Source of the DNA: Megalopta genalis
Lineage: Eukaryota > Arthropoda > Insecta > Hymenoptera > Halictidae
Assembly: GCF_051020955.1 (NCBI RefSeq)
Contig: NC_135015.1
Location: forward strand, 6,273,616-6,337,615
Length of the DNA stretch: 64,000 nucleotides
Reading direction: 5' to 3'
Positions 35,258 to 45,919 of this stretch are shown here, piece by piece; positions within the stretch are counted from its first letter, which is position 1; the number at the start of each line of letters is the position of its first letter. Below the pieces are notes generated by a model. That model searched no databases. It was not told the origin of the DNA and saw nothing but the letters and a program-made list of their open reading frames with translations. The position numbers and the translations under genes were made by a program.

Positions 35258-36192
35258 CAGGGTGTCCCATAATTATGTTAACACCTGGAAAGGGGTCATT
35301 CCTGATGAATTATTATTATGATGAATTGGCTACTTAAGCCCTATTATTTTAAAGGCAGACCCGGCCTCTATGGCGCTGCGACTTACAGCCCTTTACGAAT
35401 TCGTTTTCGTCTAACCGCGAGGACTGCACTCTTCTTCTCGATTTCTATCTATTTCCATAATTTCTTCGTAATAGATCATTCACGGGCGCTCTGTTTAGCT
35501 CGCTCTTTGAAGATCGCTGTGCAACTTCACAGTTACGCGAAGTTCGCATTCTCTAACGTTCTTATAAAGTGCAAAATCGTTTACTACGGTCTATGAGGAT
35601 TATGTGACAGTAGAAACGATAGCGATCGAGTCCAAGAATATTTATTAGATCGCATTTCTCTTGTTGCTACCAAAAATTTGCAGTGTATTAATAATTGCAA
35701 TTTGTCGTAGATATTTATAGACATTATAGACATTTTCTCACCCAGATATGGGTGACGTGGCGTTCAACGTGTTAAATCTACAGTGCAAATTGCAATTATT
35801 AATACACTGCAAATTTTTGGTAGCAACAAGAGAAATGCGATCAAATAAATATTCTTGGACTCGATCGCTATCGTTTCTACTGTCACATAATGATGAATTA
35901 TCATTCAAAATGCAATTAACGGCTTTGTTTACGAGTTATTAACGAAATACAGTGACCAATAAGAGAAGAGCTCGGTTGGCGCAGCTAATGAGCGCACGAA
36001 GTCCAGTTCCGCTCATTGGCTCGGCCGTCTCGCGCCGTCTCATTGGTCACCGTTTTCCGTTAATAACTCGTAAACGAAGCAGCGGATTGCATTTTCGCTA
36101 AGGAAAAAGTTACTTCGAATGACCTCAGGAATCACCCTTTTTTGCGTGTTAACATCCTCGAGGACACAAATATTCCTTTATGAGACATCCTG
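35258..36192. mobile_element. Palindromic long-TIR (foldback) MITE, interrupted
   Basis: The left end is CAGGGTGTCCCATAATTATG and the right end, on the opposite strand, is CAGGATGTCTCATAAAGGAA. Both are flanked by TA (35256-35257 and 36193-36194). The inverted similarity runs through GTTAACACC...GGGGT.ATTCCTGA to CGTTTACGAGTTATTAACG (about 35930 against 36065) and GTGACCAAT.AGA, so the whole ~363-bp element is one large palindrome centred near 36000. Its left arm is split by a 564-bp insert (35328-35891). It has no coding capacity. TA flanks suggest a Tc1/mariner-type transposase in trans, but this is unproved. Confidence 0.75.
35328..35891. repeat. Chimeric insert with 106-bp inverted arms (locus A)
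   Basis: The insert interrupts the palindromic MITE. GATGAATT lies immediately left (35320-35327) and right (35892-35899), a possible 8-bp target duplication, although GATGAATT also occurs once nearby (35304). In order it holds a segment of unknown origin X (35328-35598), arm Y (35599-35704), an 81-bp spacer, and arm Y' (35786-35891). Y' is the inverse of Y with one mismatch seen by eye. The spacer carries the right terminus of a piggyBac-like MITE (ends GGCGTTCAACGTG, TTAA at 35772-35775). X+Y recurs inverted at 37632-38012; the spacer end plus Y' recurs directly at 37584-37737. The superfamily of X is unknown to me. Confidence 0.8.
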
Positions 36193-36194
36193 TA

Positions 36195-37200
36195 TATTGG
36201 TGTCACTTTGAACATATTCTACAAAGAATCATTGCTTAAATGATTTATTAATTCTCGTATGCAGGTGTCGCACATCATTTTTCCACACGAATGGTTCGGT
36301 AGAATCGGTTCGAATGCTTCGATGGCAGTCGTCGAAGAACGAAGAACGTCAGACGACGTTCGGGTGCGTTAACGACACGCGAGACTGAGCACGTCGGAAC
36401 GGTGTCTTGACTCTCGTCTGGAACTGATAGTCCTCCTTCCCCTTTGCCGGAGCTTCGTTAAGCACGATGTTTGCGCGCTTTTCCGCGTAAATCGCGAGCG
36501 GTGTGCGTTCGTTCGTTACCCGACTGCCAGCCGAAGGTGTTTGATATATAACTCGATGTATCGGATAATAATGCGCGATATGACGCGTGAGTTGTTAATT
36601 CGCGCGTCGCGTCCGTTGCACATGACGCCGGAGTATAACAGACTCCGATCAGCCAACTAGGAACGAACCCCGACGTATTCTTCGCTCTCCGATCTTTCCG
36701 CGCGAGTTCTCACCAATGGGGTAGGCCCCTGTGCGGATCTCTCGATGGAACAAAAAAAAAACGGAAAAAATTACTGGTAAATCGACCGAGCCGACGAGCA
36801 CTTGACCCCCCGAGGGTATTGCTCTCCCGTTTCCTCCGAGTGCGATTAAATTCGGATTCCACTTTGTTATGGAAGACGGCGAAATGATTTTTTAATGGAG
36901 CTCTTTGAAGAGCTGGTCCGTCGGCGCGCGGCGACAGGTGGCTGCTCATCACTGTCACCTCTCCTGCATGATTGCGGCTTTGATCTTCTCATTTGGATCA
37001 GCCATTGATTGACTCTTCCAGGTTCTCTAAATATTTGTTTCCGTTCACGGTTCGATTCATTAATACTTTGACTCTGGTATCACTTTCAATTAGTGTTATT
37101 AAGACTTTTATCTCTTCGGTTACAAGCAACAGGAGCCGGATAAATATTATTTCTTTTATACGATTTTAAATTCCGTTTGCTTGTTTTTGTCATAGATGCA
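36195..37200. other. Non-coding spacer between the two repeat loci
   Basis: CpG-rich at about 36250-36960, then AT-rich. The minus frame 36710-36958 (82 codons) is unrecognised. No terminal repeats were found here. Confidence 0.55.
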
Positions 37201-37204
37201 GGAA

Positions 37205-37617
37205 CACGTTGAACGCCCAGCGTGAATCTCGGTAGAGTTTCTCCCGGAACTCACGGCAAATTTATAAGAAGGATGTGCGTTCGGTGCTACGTCAAATTTA
37301 CAAAAGACTGTTTTACAACAGAAGTATTGTCCTGAGTGTCCAGAGTCACCCCAATTATGTTTACAATGTTTTAACGAATTCTATCGTAACTAATAAAATG
37401 TTATAATATTTTTAAAACAAATTTAAAGATAAGTATAATTTGTTAGTATAAATATTGTCTATGCTCGTCATAGCTATGTTACAAATGAAACTACTATAAA
37501 TTACCTCCAAAATCCTGCTTTAATTGTACGAAGAATAGTGTCACTAGTTTACGGGTGACGGGGCCCCTGCGGAAACACAGCCGTCACCCAGATATGGGTG
37601 ACGTGGCGTTCAACGTG
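37205..37617. mobile_element. piggyBac-like MITE, CACGTTGAACGCC ends (413 bp)
   Basis: The left end CACGTTGAACGCC and right end GGCGTTCAACGTG form a perfect 13-bp terminal inverted repeat. The right flank is TTAA (37618-37621). The left flank is GGAA (37201-37204), a decayed or atypical target. Near the right end is a hairpin motif, GTCACCCAGATATGGGTGAC. The interior is AT-rich and non-coding. Its right terminus is joined to the repeat unit 37622-38012, and the same junction occurs in locus A. Confidence 0.75.
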
Positions 37618-37621
37618 TTAA

Positions 37622-38012
37622 ATCTACAGTGCAAATTGCAATTATTAATACACTGCAAATTTTTGGTAGCAACAAGAGAAATGCGATCTAATAAATATTC
37701 TTGGACTCGATCGCTATCGTTTCTACTGTCACATAATCCTCATAGACCGTAGTAAACGATTTTGCACTTTAAAAGAACGTCAGAGAATGCGAACTTCGCG
37801 TAACTGTGAAGTTGCACAGCGATCTTCAAAGAGCGAGCTAAACAGAGCGCCCGTGAATGATCTTTTACGAAGAAATTATGGAAATAGATAGAAATCGAGA
37901 AGAAGAGTGCAGTCCTCGCGGTTAGACGAAAACGAATTCGTAAAGGGCTGTAAGTCGCAGCGCCATAGAGGCCGGGTCTGCCTTTAAAATAATAGGGCTT
38001 AAGTAGCCAATT
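37622..38012. repeat. Repeat unit Y'-X' (locus B), inverted relative to locus A
   Basis: Positions 37632-37737 repeat arm Y' of locus A. Positions 37738-38008 are the reverse complement of segment X (271 bp in both). The match continues to 38012 through the shared AATTGGCTAC. Over the 381-bp inverted pair (35324-35704 against 37632-38012) I count only about three differences, so the duplication is young or gene-converted. The minus frame 37740-38036 and the plus frame 35318-35596 are the same sequence in opposite orientations. The 98-codon translation shows no domain. Confidence 0.85.
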
Positions 38013-38051
38013 TGAAATGTAAAGATCCATCAACATAAATTAAGCACGGCG

Positions 38052-38119
38052 CACCGACGTAAAGGATTGCTCCGGTCTCATTGATAACCATCTCTGAAAA
38101 GGAATGGGTTACGTCGGTG
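38052..38119. repeat. Short inverted repeat (hairpin)
   Basis: CACCGACGTAA (38052-38062) and TTACGTCGGTG (38109-38119) are perfect 11-bp inverted copies around a 46-bp loop. They may be the ends of a tiny MITE or a chance hairpin. Confidence 0.5.
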
Positions 38120-40325
38120 GAAGATCCTACTTTACCTTAAAATTCAATCTAAACAATAGAGAGAATATTAATTTTATGTGCACCTTTAGTTTAATTTGCA
38201 CTGCAAATAATTTCACAACTTCCACCGAAGAAAGACGAGAATCTTTGGAGACCTTCAAGCTCTAGAATGATTTTAACCGATACACAGCACAGCGGAAATG
38301 ATCCGATCGAATTCCACGGCATCGCAGCGGTGCTTATAATTGTATAAAACACAATTAATGCTTGCCGCGGCATCGACGTGTTTCTTCGAATATTGATCGA
38401 CGGAATCGTCGAAACGAGAGGGAAAAGCGGGGCCGCGAGCAACGAGAGCCGTAGGAGGAGGTGTAGGCGGAGGTGGAGGTTAGCGTTTCGCCCGAAACTG
38501 CACGCGTTGAAAAGGGTTGATTAGGGATTCGGCGTGTTGGGGTCGAACACGTCGGGTATGTTGAAAGGATGCTGGACCGTGCTTGTAGGCATTCGACGCT
38601 CCGCTCCATGCCGGCTCGAGGGCGTCCGCCAGGTTCGGGGCAAATGGCAGCAGGATGATTGATCGCCCGGCTAATTGGATGATCGATGACTCAAGTTCAT
38701 CAGTGGCTGTTCAGCTCCTGGCAAAGGATGCCTCGTTCGCACGTGAGCTACCCCGAGCGACGCTGTACGCGTGTCTGCGCGATGCGCGTCGTGTACTTGT
38801 GTGCGGACCTGCGAAAACTGGCTCTGTCTCCCGCAGTCGTCGAATGAACTCATGCTAACGCTATTCAAGAAATCATCGTTCCTCCTCCTTGCGACCTTTT
38901 GTCAATCGTCAGGTGAGATGACATTAGACGATGTATTGATTTTGATAACGTGTTGTAATATTTATTATGGGAATCAGGATCTTTGTACAAATGTCATAAA
39001 TATGTACAGATTTGTCAAACATTCGACGACATTAAAAATACCGATCGCATTTTTATTTTATTTTTACCATGGGTTTATTATTTTATTTATTATTATTATT
39101 ATATTTATTATTTTATTTATTTTTACGAAGTATCGTACGAAAGTAGGAATACTCGCTCAAATCTCCGACTCAAAATTGCAACAACGAATTTAAAAATCAG
39201 TTTTCTGATTTCACGTCGACCGAAATCGGAACTCTAATTTCCCGATTCCCTCTCTACAGAACAACTTGGAGTAAAAGGAAGATATTGTTCCTTCCCCACA
39301 CGCTCGTCCAATTTCTCGCAGGGTGTTCCGAAGGGGATTAACATGTCGTGAGCAAACAGGACGGTTGGCAAGCGAAATATTATCTGGCCGCCGTTAAAAA
39401 GCCAACACCTCGGTAAACGCTTTTCGGGCGGTACGAAAGTAGATTCCAGAGAAGGGTAACGTAACCGGTGGAAAGCTTAGTTCACGGGTGTATGCATGAT
39501 ATACGGTTGGCACGTGAATGCAAATCAGACCGTAAATCACGGGAACAATGTCTTAATGTCCCGGTCATACGACGCCCACTGGCGCTGGAAGACAACAGCC
39601 TTGGTTTTCGCGGGAAGGAAAGGGTGCCTTTTCGGATATTCATAGGGAAATAAATTAGTAGGCACACGCGTCGCCAAGGAGCCATTACCGTTACCCCTGT
39701 CTCGCGTCTTTTGCCTCGCCAAAAGGGCCTAAAACTTGATATAATTACAACGGGCAAAGAAGACAAAGAAAATGCTTCGTTTCTCTGGGTAAGGAACCCT
39801 CGAGGTGCAATGAATTTTCTGTATCAACCGGAAGATTCGGGGTAAAATGGAGGAAGGTAAGACGAGGAGTATCTTCCCCGAGTGTTCGTTTATGCCATTT
39901 AACTTGCAAATCCTTCCGCCGGGACCGCTGATACCCGCTGAACATGTGTGGAAACTGAAGAAAACTCTTAGCCCTGCGAAGAAGTATCAGGAGGTAGCGG
40001 AATAAGGGTGAGGGGAGGACGTGTGAAAAATCCGCGGGAACAAAGCTGCACGGATCTGTCTGCAGCAGTGGAAAGTAGCGATTCTTAGCTTAGAGAGAGC
40101 TGGGAAGGGGATGAAATATTTCTCGTGTACCGAATCAAGAAAAATCACCGATACAGATACAAATATCAAAATCTAAACTAAACCATTTAAAACATTATTG
40201 TACAAATCGATCAAAATTGTCTGTAACAGCCAAGTAACTGTTCTAATATCCGAACACTCATGTTTTTCTGCTTAGTTCGGATAACCGAGGCTCTATCGCA
40301 CTACTATACTACAATTGTTCAGATA
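38120..40325. other. Non-coding stretch, no gene recognised
   Basis: CpG-rich at about 38280-38880 and 39240-40100, AT-rich at 38930-39190 with a TTATT-rich run (39053-39125). The 140-codon plus frame 38771-39193 passes through that AT-rich run and is not protein-like. No domain is recognised in the other frames. Confidence 0.5.
39053..39125. repeat. (TTATT/TTA)n low-complexity tract
   Basis: TTTATT and TTA units, interrupted once by ACCATGGG near 39066. Confidence 0.75.
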
Positions 40326-40327
40326 TA

Positions 40328-40807
40328 CAGGGTGTTCCGCATTTATCCGTACATACTTCGGAAGTGTGTTCTACAAGTAAAAATAAGACGAAAATGTTAA
40401 AATGTTATGTAACAAAAAGCAAAAAGTGTGTAAATGGTTTGTTGAGAAGTTGTGACAAATATAAGAAATATGATAACGATATACGAGATATGAAATACAA
40501 TATAATATGAGATATAAAATATGATAAGATATGATAAGGGACGAATTAATTACAAAAATCAATATCGCCAACTGCAATCAACAACAAATTTCATAACTTG
40601 TCGATGTCAAATTTGTGTCAACAAAGGCGGGCGTCACTTTGAAATGGAAATATAACTATATTCAGCAGCATTTAAATTATATTTTGCAATTTTTTGTGAT
40701 CAATTCTTAATAAAGCATTTACGGACTTTTTGTTATATAACATTTGTCTTATTTTAACTTATGGAACACACTGCCGAAATATATACAGAAAAATGCGGAA
40801 CATCTCG
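40328..40807. mobile_element. Long-TIR MITE, CAGGGTGTTCCGC ends (480 bp)
   Basis: The left end is CAGGGTGTTCCGCATTTATC and the right end, on the opposite strand, is CGAGATGTTCCGCATTTTTC. Both are flanked by TA (40326-40327 and 40808-40809). The arms stay alignable for about 130-150 bp through TTCGG.AGTGTGTTC, AAAATAAGAC and ATAACAAAAAG. The interior is AT-rich and non-coding. The terminal block TACAGGGTGT.CC resembles that of 35258-36192, so both probably belong to one broader group. Confidence 0.75.
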
Positions 40808-40809
40808 TA

Positions 40810-42092
40810 TATCAAGAATAAAATTTAAAAGAATAAGCTTTTTACAATTAGTCAAAAGGTGAATAAAATTCTGGTCACACTTTCACTCATTTCAAAATCC
40901 ACGAAAAGGCTGTGAACAAAATCAAAAAATGAATCAAAAGAACAAACGTAACACCTGGAAGAAGCACGCTGTGAAAAAGAGACTATCGTCCCAAAGATTC
41001 GAAAGAAGAATTCTTGGAGAATGTACAGGTGGAAGGGGGTGAGGATGAGGGTGCATCGAGCGCTATACAGATTCGCCGTTATAACAGCACTCCACCGTTA
41101 GCAGAGATGAGAGGATGATGGAGAAGTGGTTGCGATCAGAGTCGGTTGCCAGATAGTTTACGTCGAGGTGATTCGAGTCTTCTCCAACCCCCATCCTTTC
41201 TTTGAAGCGGCCTGGCCATGGGGGTAGGGGGTTAGTCGGTTTACGATGATGGCGCGATTCCCTTTACGCGCGCCGCGGGTCCGGCGCCAAATCTTAGCTT
41301 CTTCAGCGGGATCCACTGGTTTCCGAGTATTCCGGCGAGGAAGGATTCCGCGGCGATAATCGCTCGTAAAACCGGCAACCCCGTTGAATATCATTATCGC
41401 GTCGAGCCACGGCAACGCGGTTGTACAGGGTGGCAGTCGTAACGCCCGGGAATCGCGCAATTTTTCGCTCCGATGCGCTTCCTACGACCGTCGTTTTACC
41501 CTGATAACCGTCGACGTGATTTTATCGCTGACCACGGCATACGTTGTCACAGATCTTCGTTCTATTCTTTTGCGATTGTTTGTCGCGAATTGTACTCGGG
41601 ATGTTTTAACGAGCTGTCATTTTTATGTACACTCGGAGACTACTTTTACCATTTAGGAAACGAAGTTACGTTACTACTAAGAAGCAGTAACTGTGCCATC
41701 GCTGGTCGAACGATACGTTATCAATTGTCCATTTTAGGACTATTGAAATTACAAAGATGCTTCTACTGAAAATGATTGGCTAAATTTCTTTATTCGAGTA
41801 TGTATAACAAGAAGAATTACACAAAGTTTAAATAAATACAATTTTACAACTCTTATAAGATGAGACGAACCAGTCGCTTTTATCATCAATTTTACTAATT
41901 ACGCGTGGGGTTGAGTTCTTGCTGATTTTGTTAGAAATATTTATCGTTATGGTCAGTTTATGATTGAAAAATCTGGTTTCCAGCCGAATCCTGATTTTGA
42001 ACAGTCAAATTAAATTGTTAAGATCGATAAATAAATAAGATAGATAAATATATATTATATATATAAATCCCCAATAATAAAATAATAATAAA

Positions 42093-42128
<36 letters not shown>

Positions 42129-45100
42129 AGATAGATATATATATATATAAGATAGATAAATTATCGATTTTATTATTGGGTATTTCTAAACCGTAAAAAA
42201 ATTGATCAACGTTTTCATTTAAACTGTTCTGTCTGTTGCTATATGGATTGTGAACGCGGTCGTGGACATTAGTAACTATCGTCGTTGCTCCATCGTTACC
42301 ATCTAGTTCCCAAAATGATTCCTCCAAGTAGCTGTAGAAGGTATTTACAACACATGTAAACTTATGAAAACCGATGCATAAAGTACTACATACAAAGTAG
42401 AAAATTTGAAGCAAAAGTGTCCTCGAAGCTGTGCTGACATTAGTATAAATTGTTCGTGCTTCACCCCTTCGGAAAAGAACTGGGGCCATTGAACCGTGCG
42501 GTATCAATTTTTACTGAACCGTGACTGCCGACGTCGAAACTTCTCCGAATATTAATTCCCATCTCGAAGACGCTACAGCCGGAGCTTTTTACAAGCAGGC
42601 TCGCCCCGGCGTTTCCGTTTCTTTCAGTCTCGTCTAAGATTTCACCGTAACGGCAGAAATTTCCGCCGATAAATCCGCCGGCGCAACAAAAATCTCTCCC
42701 CCTAAAGGCGAACGGGTAATCGTATTCCCGTTTTAAATGTATTCACTAGCTACCCCCCGCTTTCCGCGTCAACTCCGCAAGCGTGTATCGTCTCCGTCCG
42801 TGTGCACACGACGGCACACGGTGTGCTCGCGTTATCCGTCTAACGGCCGAGGGAGAAAATGGTATAAGAAGGTAACAGGTTTCGCAGAGGAGACCAGGTC
42901 TCCCGCGGAAGACACATGTAAGGGCTGCAGAGAGTCGGGGTTAAGGAGGGCTGCCGGAGGTTTCGACAGAGGGCAAGAAAAGAGGATTCGGACGGCTTGT
43001 AATCTCGGCTCAAGGTGTCGTTCGTCGCCTCGGTATCCTGCCGGACATGGAGACGAGCCTGAGACCCGAAGAGATTAAGGTGTGTTCACTGGAACCCTTC
43101 GAGAGAGACAGAAATCGAGTTTGGGAAAAAGTAACTCGCGTGGAACTGCGAAATCTGTCACCCCGCAGCTGCACTTAATTCGTAACACAACTAGAAAAGG
43201 GCTATAACGTTAATAATAAATCGTGACTGGTAGATTTTGGTTAAAATGTTCTGAAAATAGTTGATATTTTACTAATTTCAATGTAATTATTAACTGTCAA
43301 ACCGTTGTTACTTTGAAGAGAAACTGCAGCAGTTGTTACTTAGAAAAATCGTTGTAGATTTCTCCAGAGACCTTCTTCTATGGTCCGTTTTACCTATAGG
43401 ATGACATTTATGGTTGCGATATAATTCTTATCTTCGAATAAATCAATAACGTAACATCTACGCGACCGATCTTGAATGTGTAAAGTAGTTTCGTTTCATG
43501 TTAGATTTCCAACGACTCCAGACGACCATTCAATATTCTTGCAAGTAACTGAACTAATTCCTGAACGTTAAGCTGAAGGACGGTTGTGTTTATAAATACA
43601 AATCTTTCCTTTAAAAATCGAAGTTTATTTTTTATTACGTACGTACATAGACTGCTGACCTTTACGGTAGAATAGTAAATACGAGAAGTAGCACAGAACG
43701 TAAAGCGCTATCGAATTCAATACTTACATTTTAGCTTACATTTTACGGTCACAGAAGTAAAGTTTTATTTGCAAACTATACGCTGAAAATTGTAATTAAG
43801 ATTCTCGTTATACACCGAACTATATTCAACAGAAAATAAATTTCTAATTTCATTGCACAATGAATGAGCTACATAAAATTAATGTCTACCAATTTTGCAA
43901 ATTCGCCGGGTCCCTAAAGAGGTACCGAGGCGCGTACGCAGATAGGAGAGAGAGAAGGCGAAGCCCCATAACCTAAACTGCAGACAATTTTGTACTTGTA
44001 AATAGGGTCCGAAGGGGGAGGCATAAGTAAATTAGGCCGAACGAGACGAAAGGTTTTGATAAGTATCTCTCCCTCGGCTTTCTTTCTTTCTTTTTTTTTT
44101 TAAGCTGACTCCCAGGGAATTGAGACGTCATCACGATGCTCTAGCTCGTTTGCCTCGACTTCCTTTCCTTCCACCACCGGCCGTTCCGCCTCCTTCGAGG
44201 GCCGTTTAATGCCAAAGCGACGCGCGTTTGCCCTCGCAATAGAACGCTCGCGCCTCGTCCTTTGTTTCGCCTTCATGAGATTTTTAAACAGCGCGAAATG
44301 AGCTTCGCAGCTCGTCGCCGGGAACGAACGATTATCGTCTCTCGACCGGCTGACTTAATTTCTTCTTTCGTCCCCCTTTGCGAACGACAGGGAATTTAAA
44401 AAGATGACCCTACGAACGAGTACATTGTGCCCTCAATTTTACAACGAGGCTCTTAGGTTCCGTATTAATTCAGGAAGGTATACTCTCTATTACTCGTATA
44501 TTGCGGCGATACTATTTGAGAATAAATATTGGACATTTTTAATGCAAAGAAAGACGCGAAGGAAGACGGCTGGAACAAAGTAAATAATAAATTGAACCAT
44601 GGTGAATTTCTGAACTATTATTATCTCGAAGAAAATGATCAGAATTGAAGGAAAATGCATTTTTACAATAATATCTTCAGTGTCCCCGAGTTACGATCTG
44701 CAAAATACAAGAGGATTGAACGATCACTCAGCCTCCTACAACCGAACTTTTCAATCTTCGCTTCATTAAACAAATTACTTTGACGGTAACCCAGGAAATG
44801 ACCATAACATTTTTTAAAACATTTTTGTCCGACAACTTTATCCATCATCTGACCATTCTAAACCAGGGCACTATGCGGTTAAAATTCAGCCGGCGGAGGG
44901 AGCGTTCTTTTGCGGCCGAGAATGAACTCGATTCTCTAAAGGCCACCTAAAAATCAAAGACGCCTCTTTCCAAGTTTCCGGCGGAAGAATCGGACCGCAG
45001 GGGGGACGTTTCGGGGTTGTCGCGCCGGAGGAAGGAGGGATGGGAGCCGGATTCCAAGCATTTGTATCGTTTTGTCGTACTTCAGTGTCGGCACGCGTAT

Positions 45101-45762
45101 CGTATGGCATCGCATTATTGCTTTTATGGCCAATAAAAGGAAGGCCGCTCTCCGGTGAGGCCAGCACGGTGCCCGTCCTCCGCAACGATCGTCCCCTCGG
45201 CCCTTGGACCGTTCTATCCTGAAACCATCATCTACTATCCACGCCCCTCCCCCGACCCCCTCGACGTTGGCCACCGCTGTTATTGCCGTTGGGTCGTTCG
45301 TTCGACCATCGGAGGTGTTGCGATTGGTTTCGTATTTGGAGGGAATATAGTCCGGGGACTCCCCGGCCCAGTTAACCGTTCAGTCACCCTTTGGGACGCT
45401 CCGGCAGATACGACGCCTCCTGGACCTCTGACACCTTCTTACTCCGCGCAAATACGGGACTTCTCGGTCAACATTTACGACGCCTTGGATATCCTCTTTG
45501 TATCTTGTCCGATCGGTAGGAAACTTGTTTGCGAGCTGATTCTCTTTGTTCGCCTTCTGCGATCCTCCAGAATTTTTATCTTTCAGTGCAGCAGTTTTCT
45601 ATTTTATTTGGTCTTCTGTGTGAACGAATTTTAAAATTCTTTGCAAATGAGATCGTCGTGGGAACATCCTCTACAAGACGCAAAAGGTTTCATTCTGAAC
45701 AGTTTATTCGAATTGATTCATTACATCGAATTGGATACTTCGTCTGTTTTCTTCAACGTTAG
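40810..45762. other. Non-coding stretch, no gene recognised
   Basis: CpG-rich at about 41040-41680, 42480-43200, 43890-44420 and 44880-45540. AT-rich at 41760-42180 and 43200-43880. Frames at 42055-42507 (minus, partly microsatellite), 42737-43078, 45155-45634 (plus) and 44954-45274 (minus) overlap in different frames or strands and show no domain. Confidence 0.5.
42069..42180. repeat. AT-rich hairpin around a (TA)n run
   Basis: CCCCAATAATAAAATAATAA followed by TAAAATCGATA is mirrored at 42161-42180 by TTATCGATTTTATTATTGGG. The arms match over about 18 bp if an 11-bp slippage insertion in the left arm is skipped. The loop is (TA)n with GATAGATA units. Confidence 0.75.
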
Positions 45763-45766
45763 TTAA

Positions 45767-45915
45767 CACGTTGACTTCATTTTTATTGCAAGACATTCGA
45801 AAAATCTGTTAAAATACCATCCGCTATGATTCATAACTTTCTAGTTTTATTTTCATTAATCAAATTACTGAACTTCTGTGAGAATTTTTGGGTTTGATTT
45901 TCGGCAGTCAACGTG
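45767..45915. mobile_element. piggyBac-like MITE, CACGTTGACT ends (149 bp)
   Basis: TTAA (45763-45766) is followed by CACGTTGACT. The right end is AGTCAACGTG followed by TTAA (45916-45919), a perfect 10-bp terminal inverted repeat. The element is very short and AT-rich. It belongs with the CACGTT-ended elements at 12859-13094 and 37205-37617. Confidence 0.8.
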
Positions 45916-45919
45916 TTAA

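Noticed and set aside
35318..35596. 92-codon frame repeated as a 98-codon frame at 37740-38036 minus, looking like a duplicated gene
   Set aside because: Both are the same interspersed repeat segment X in two orientations. The translation shows no domain and its conservation reflects recent duplication.
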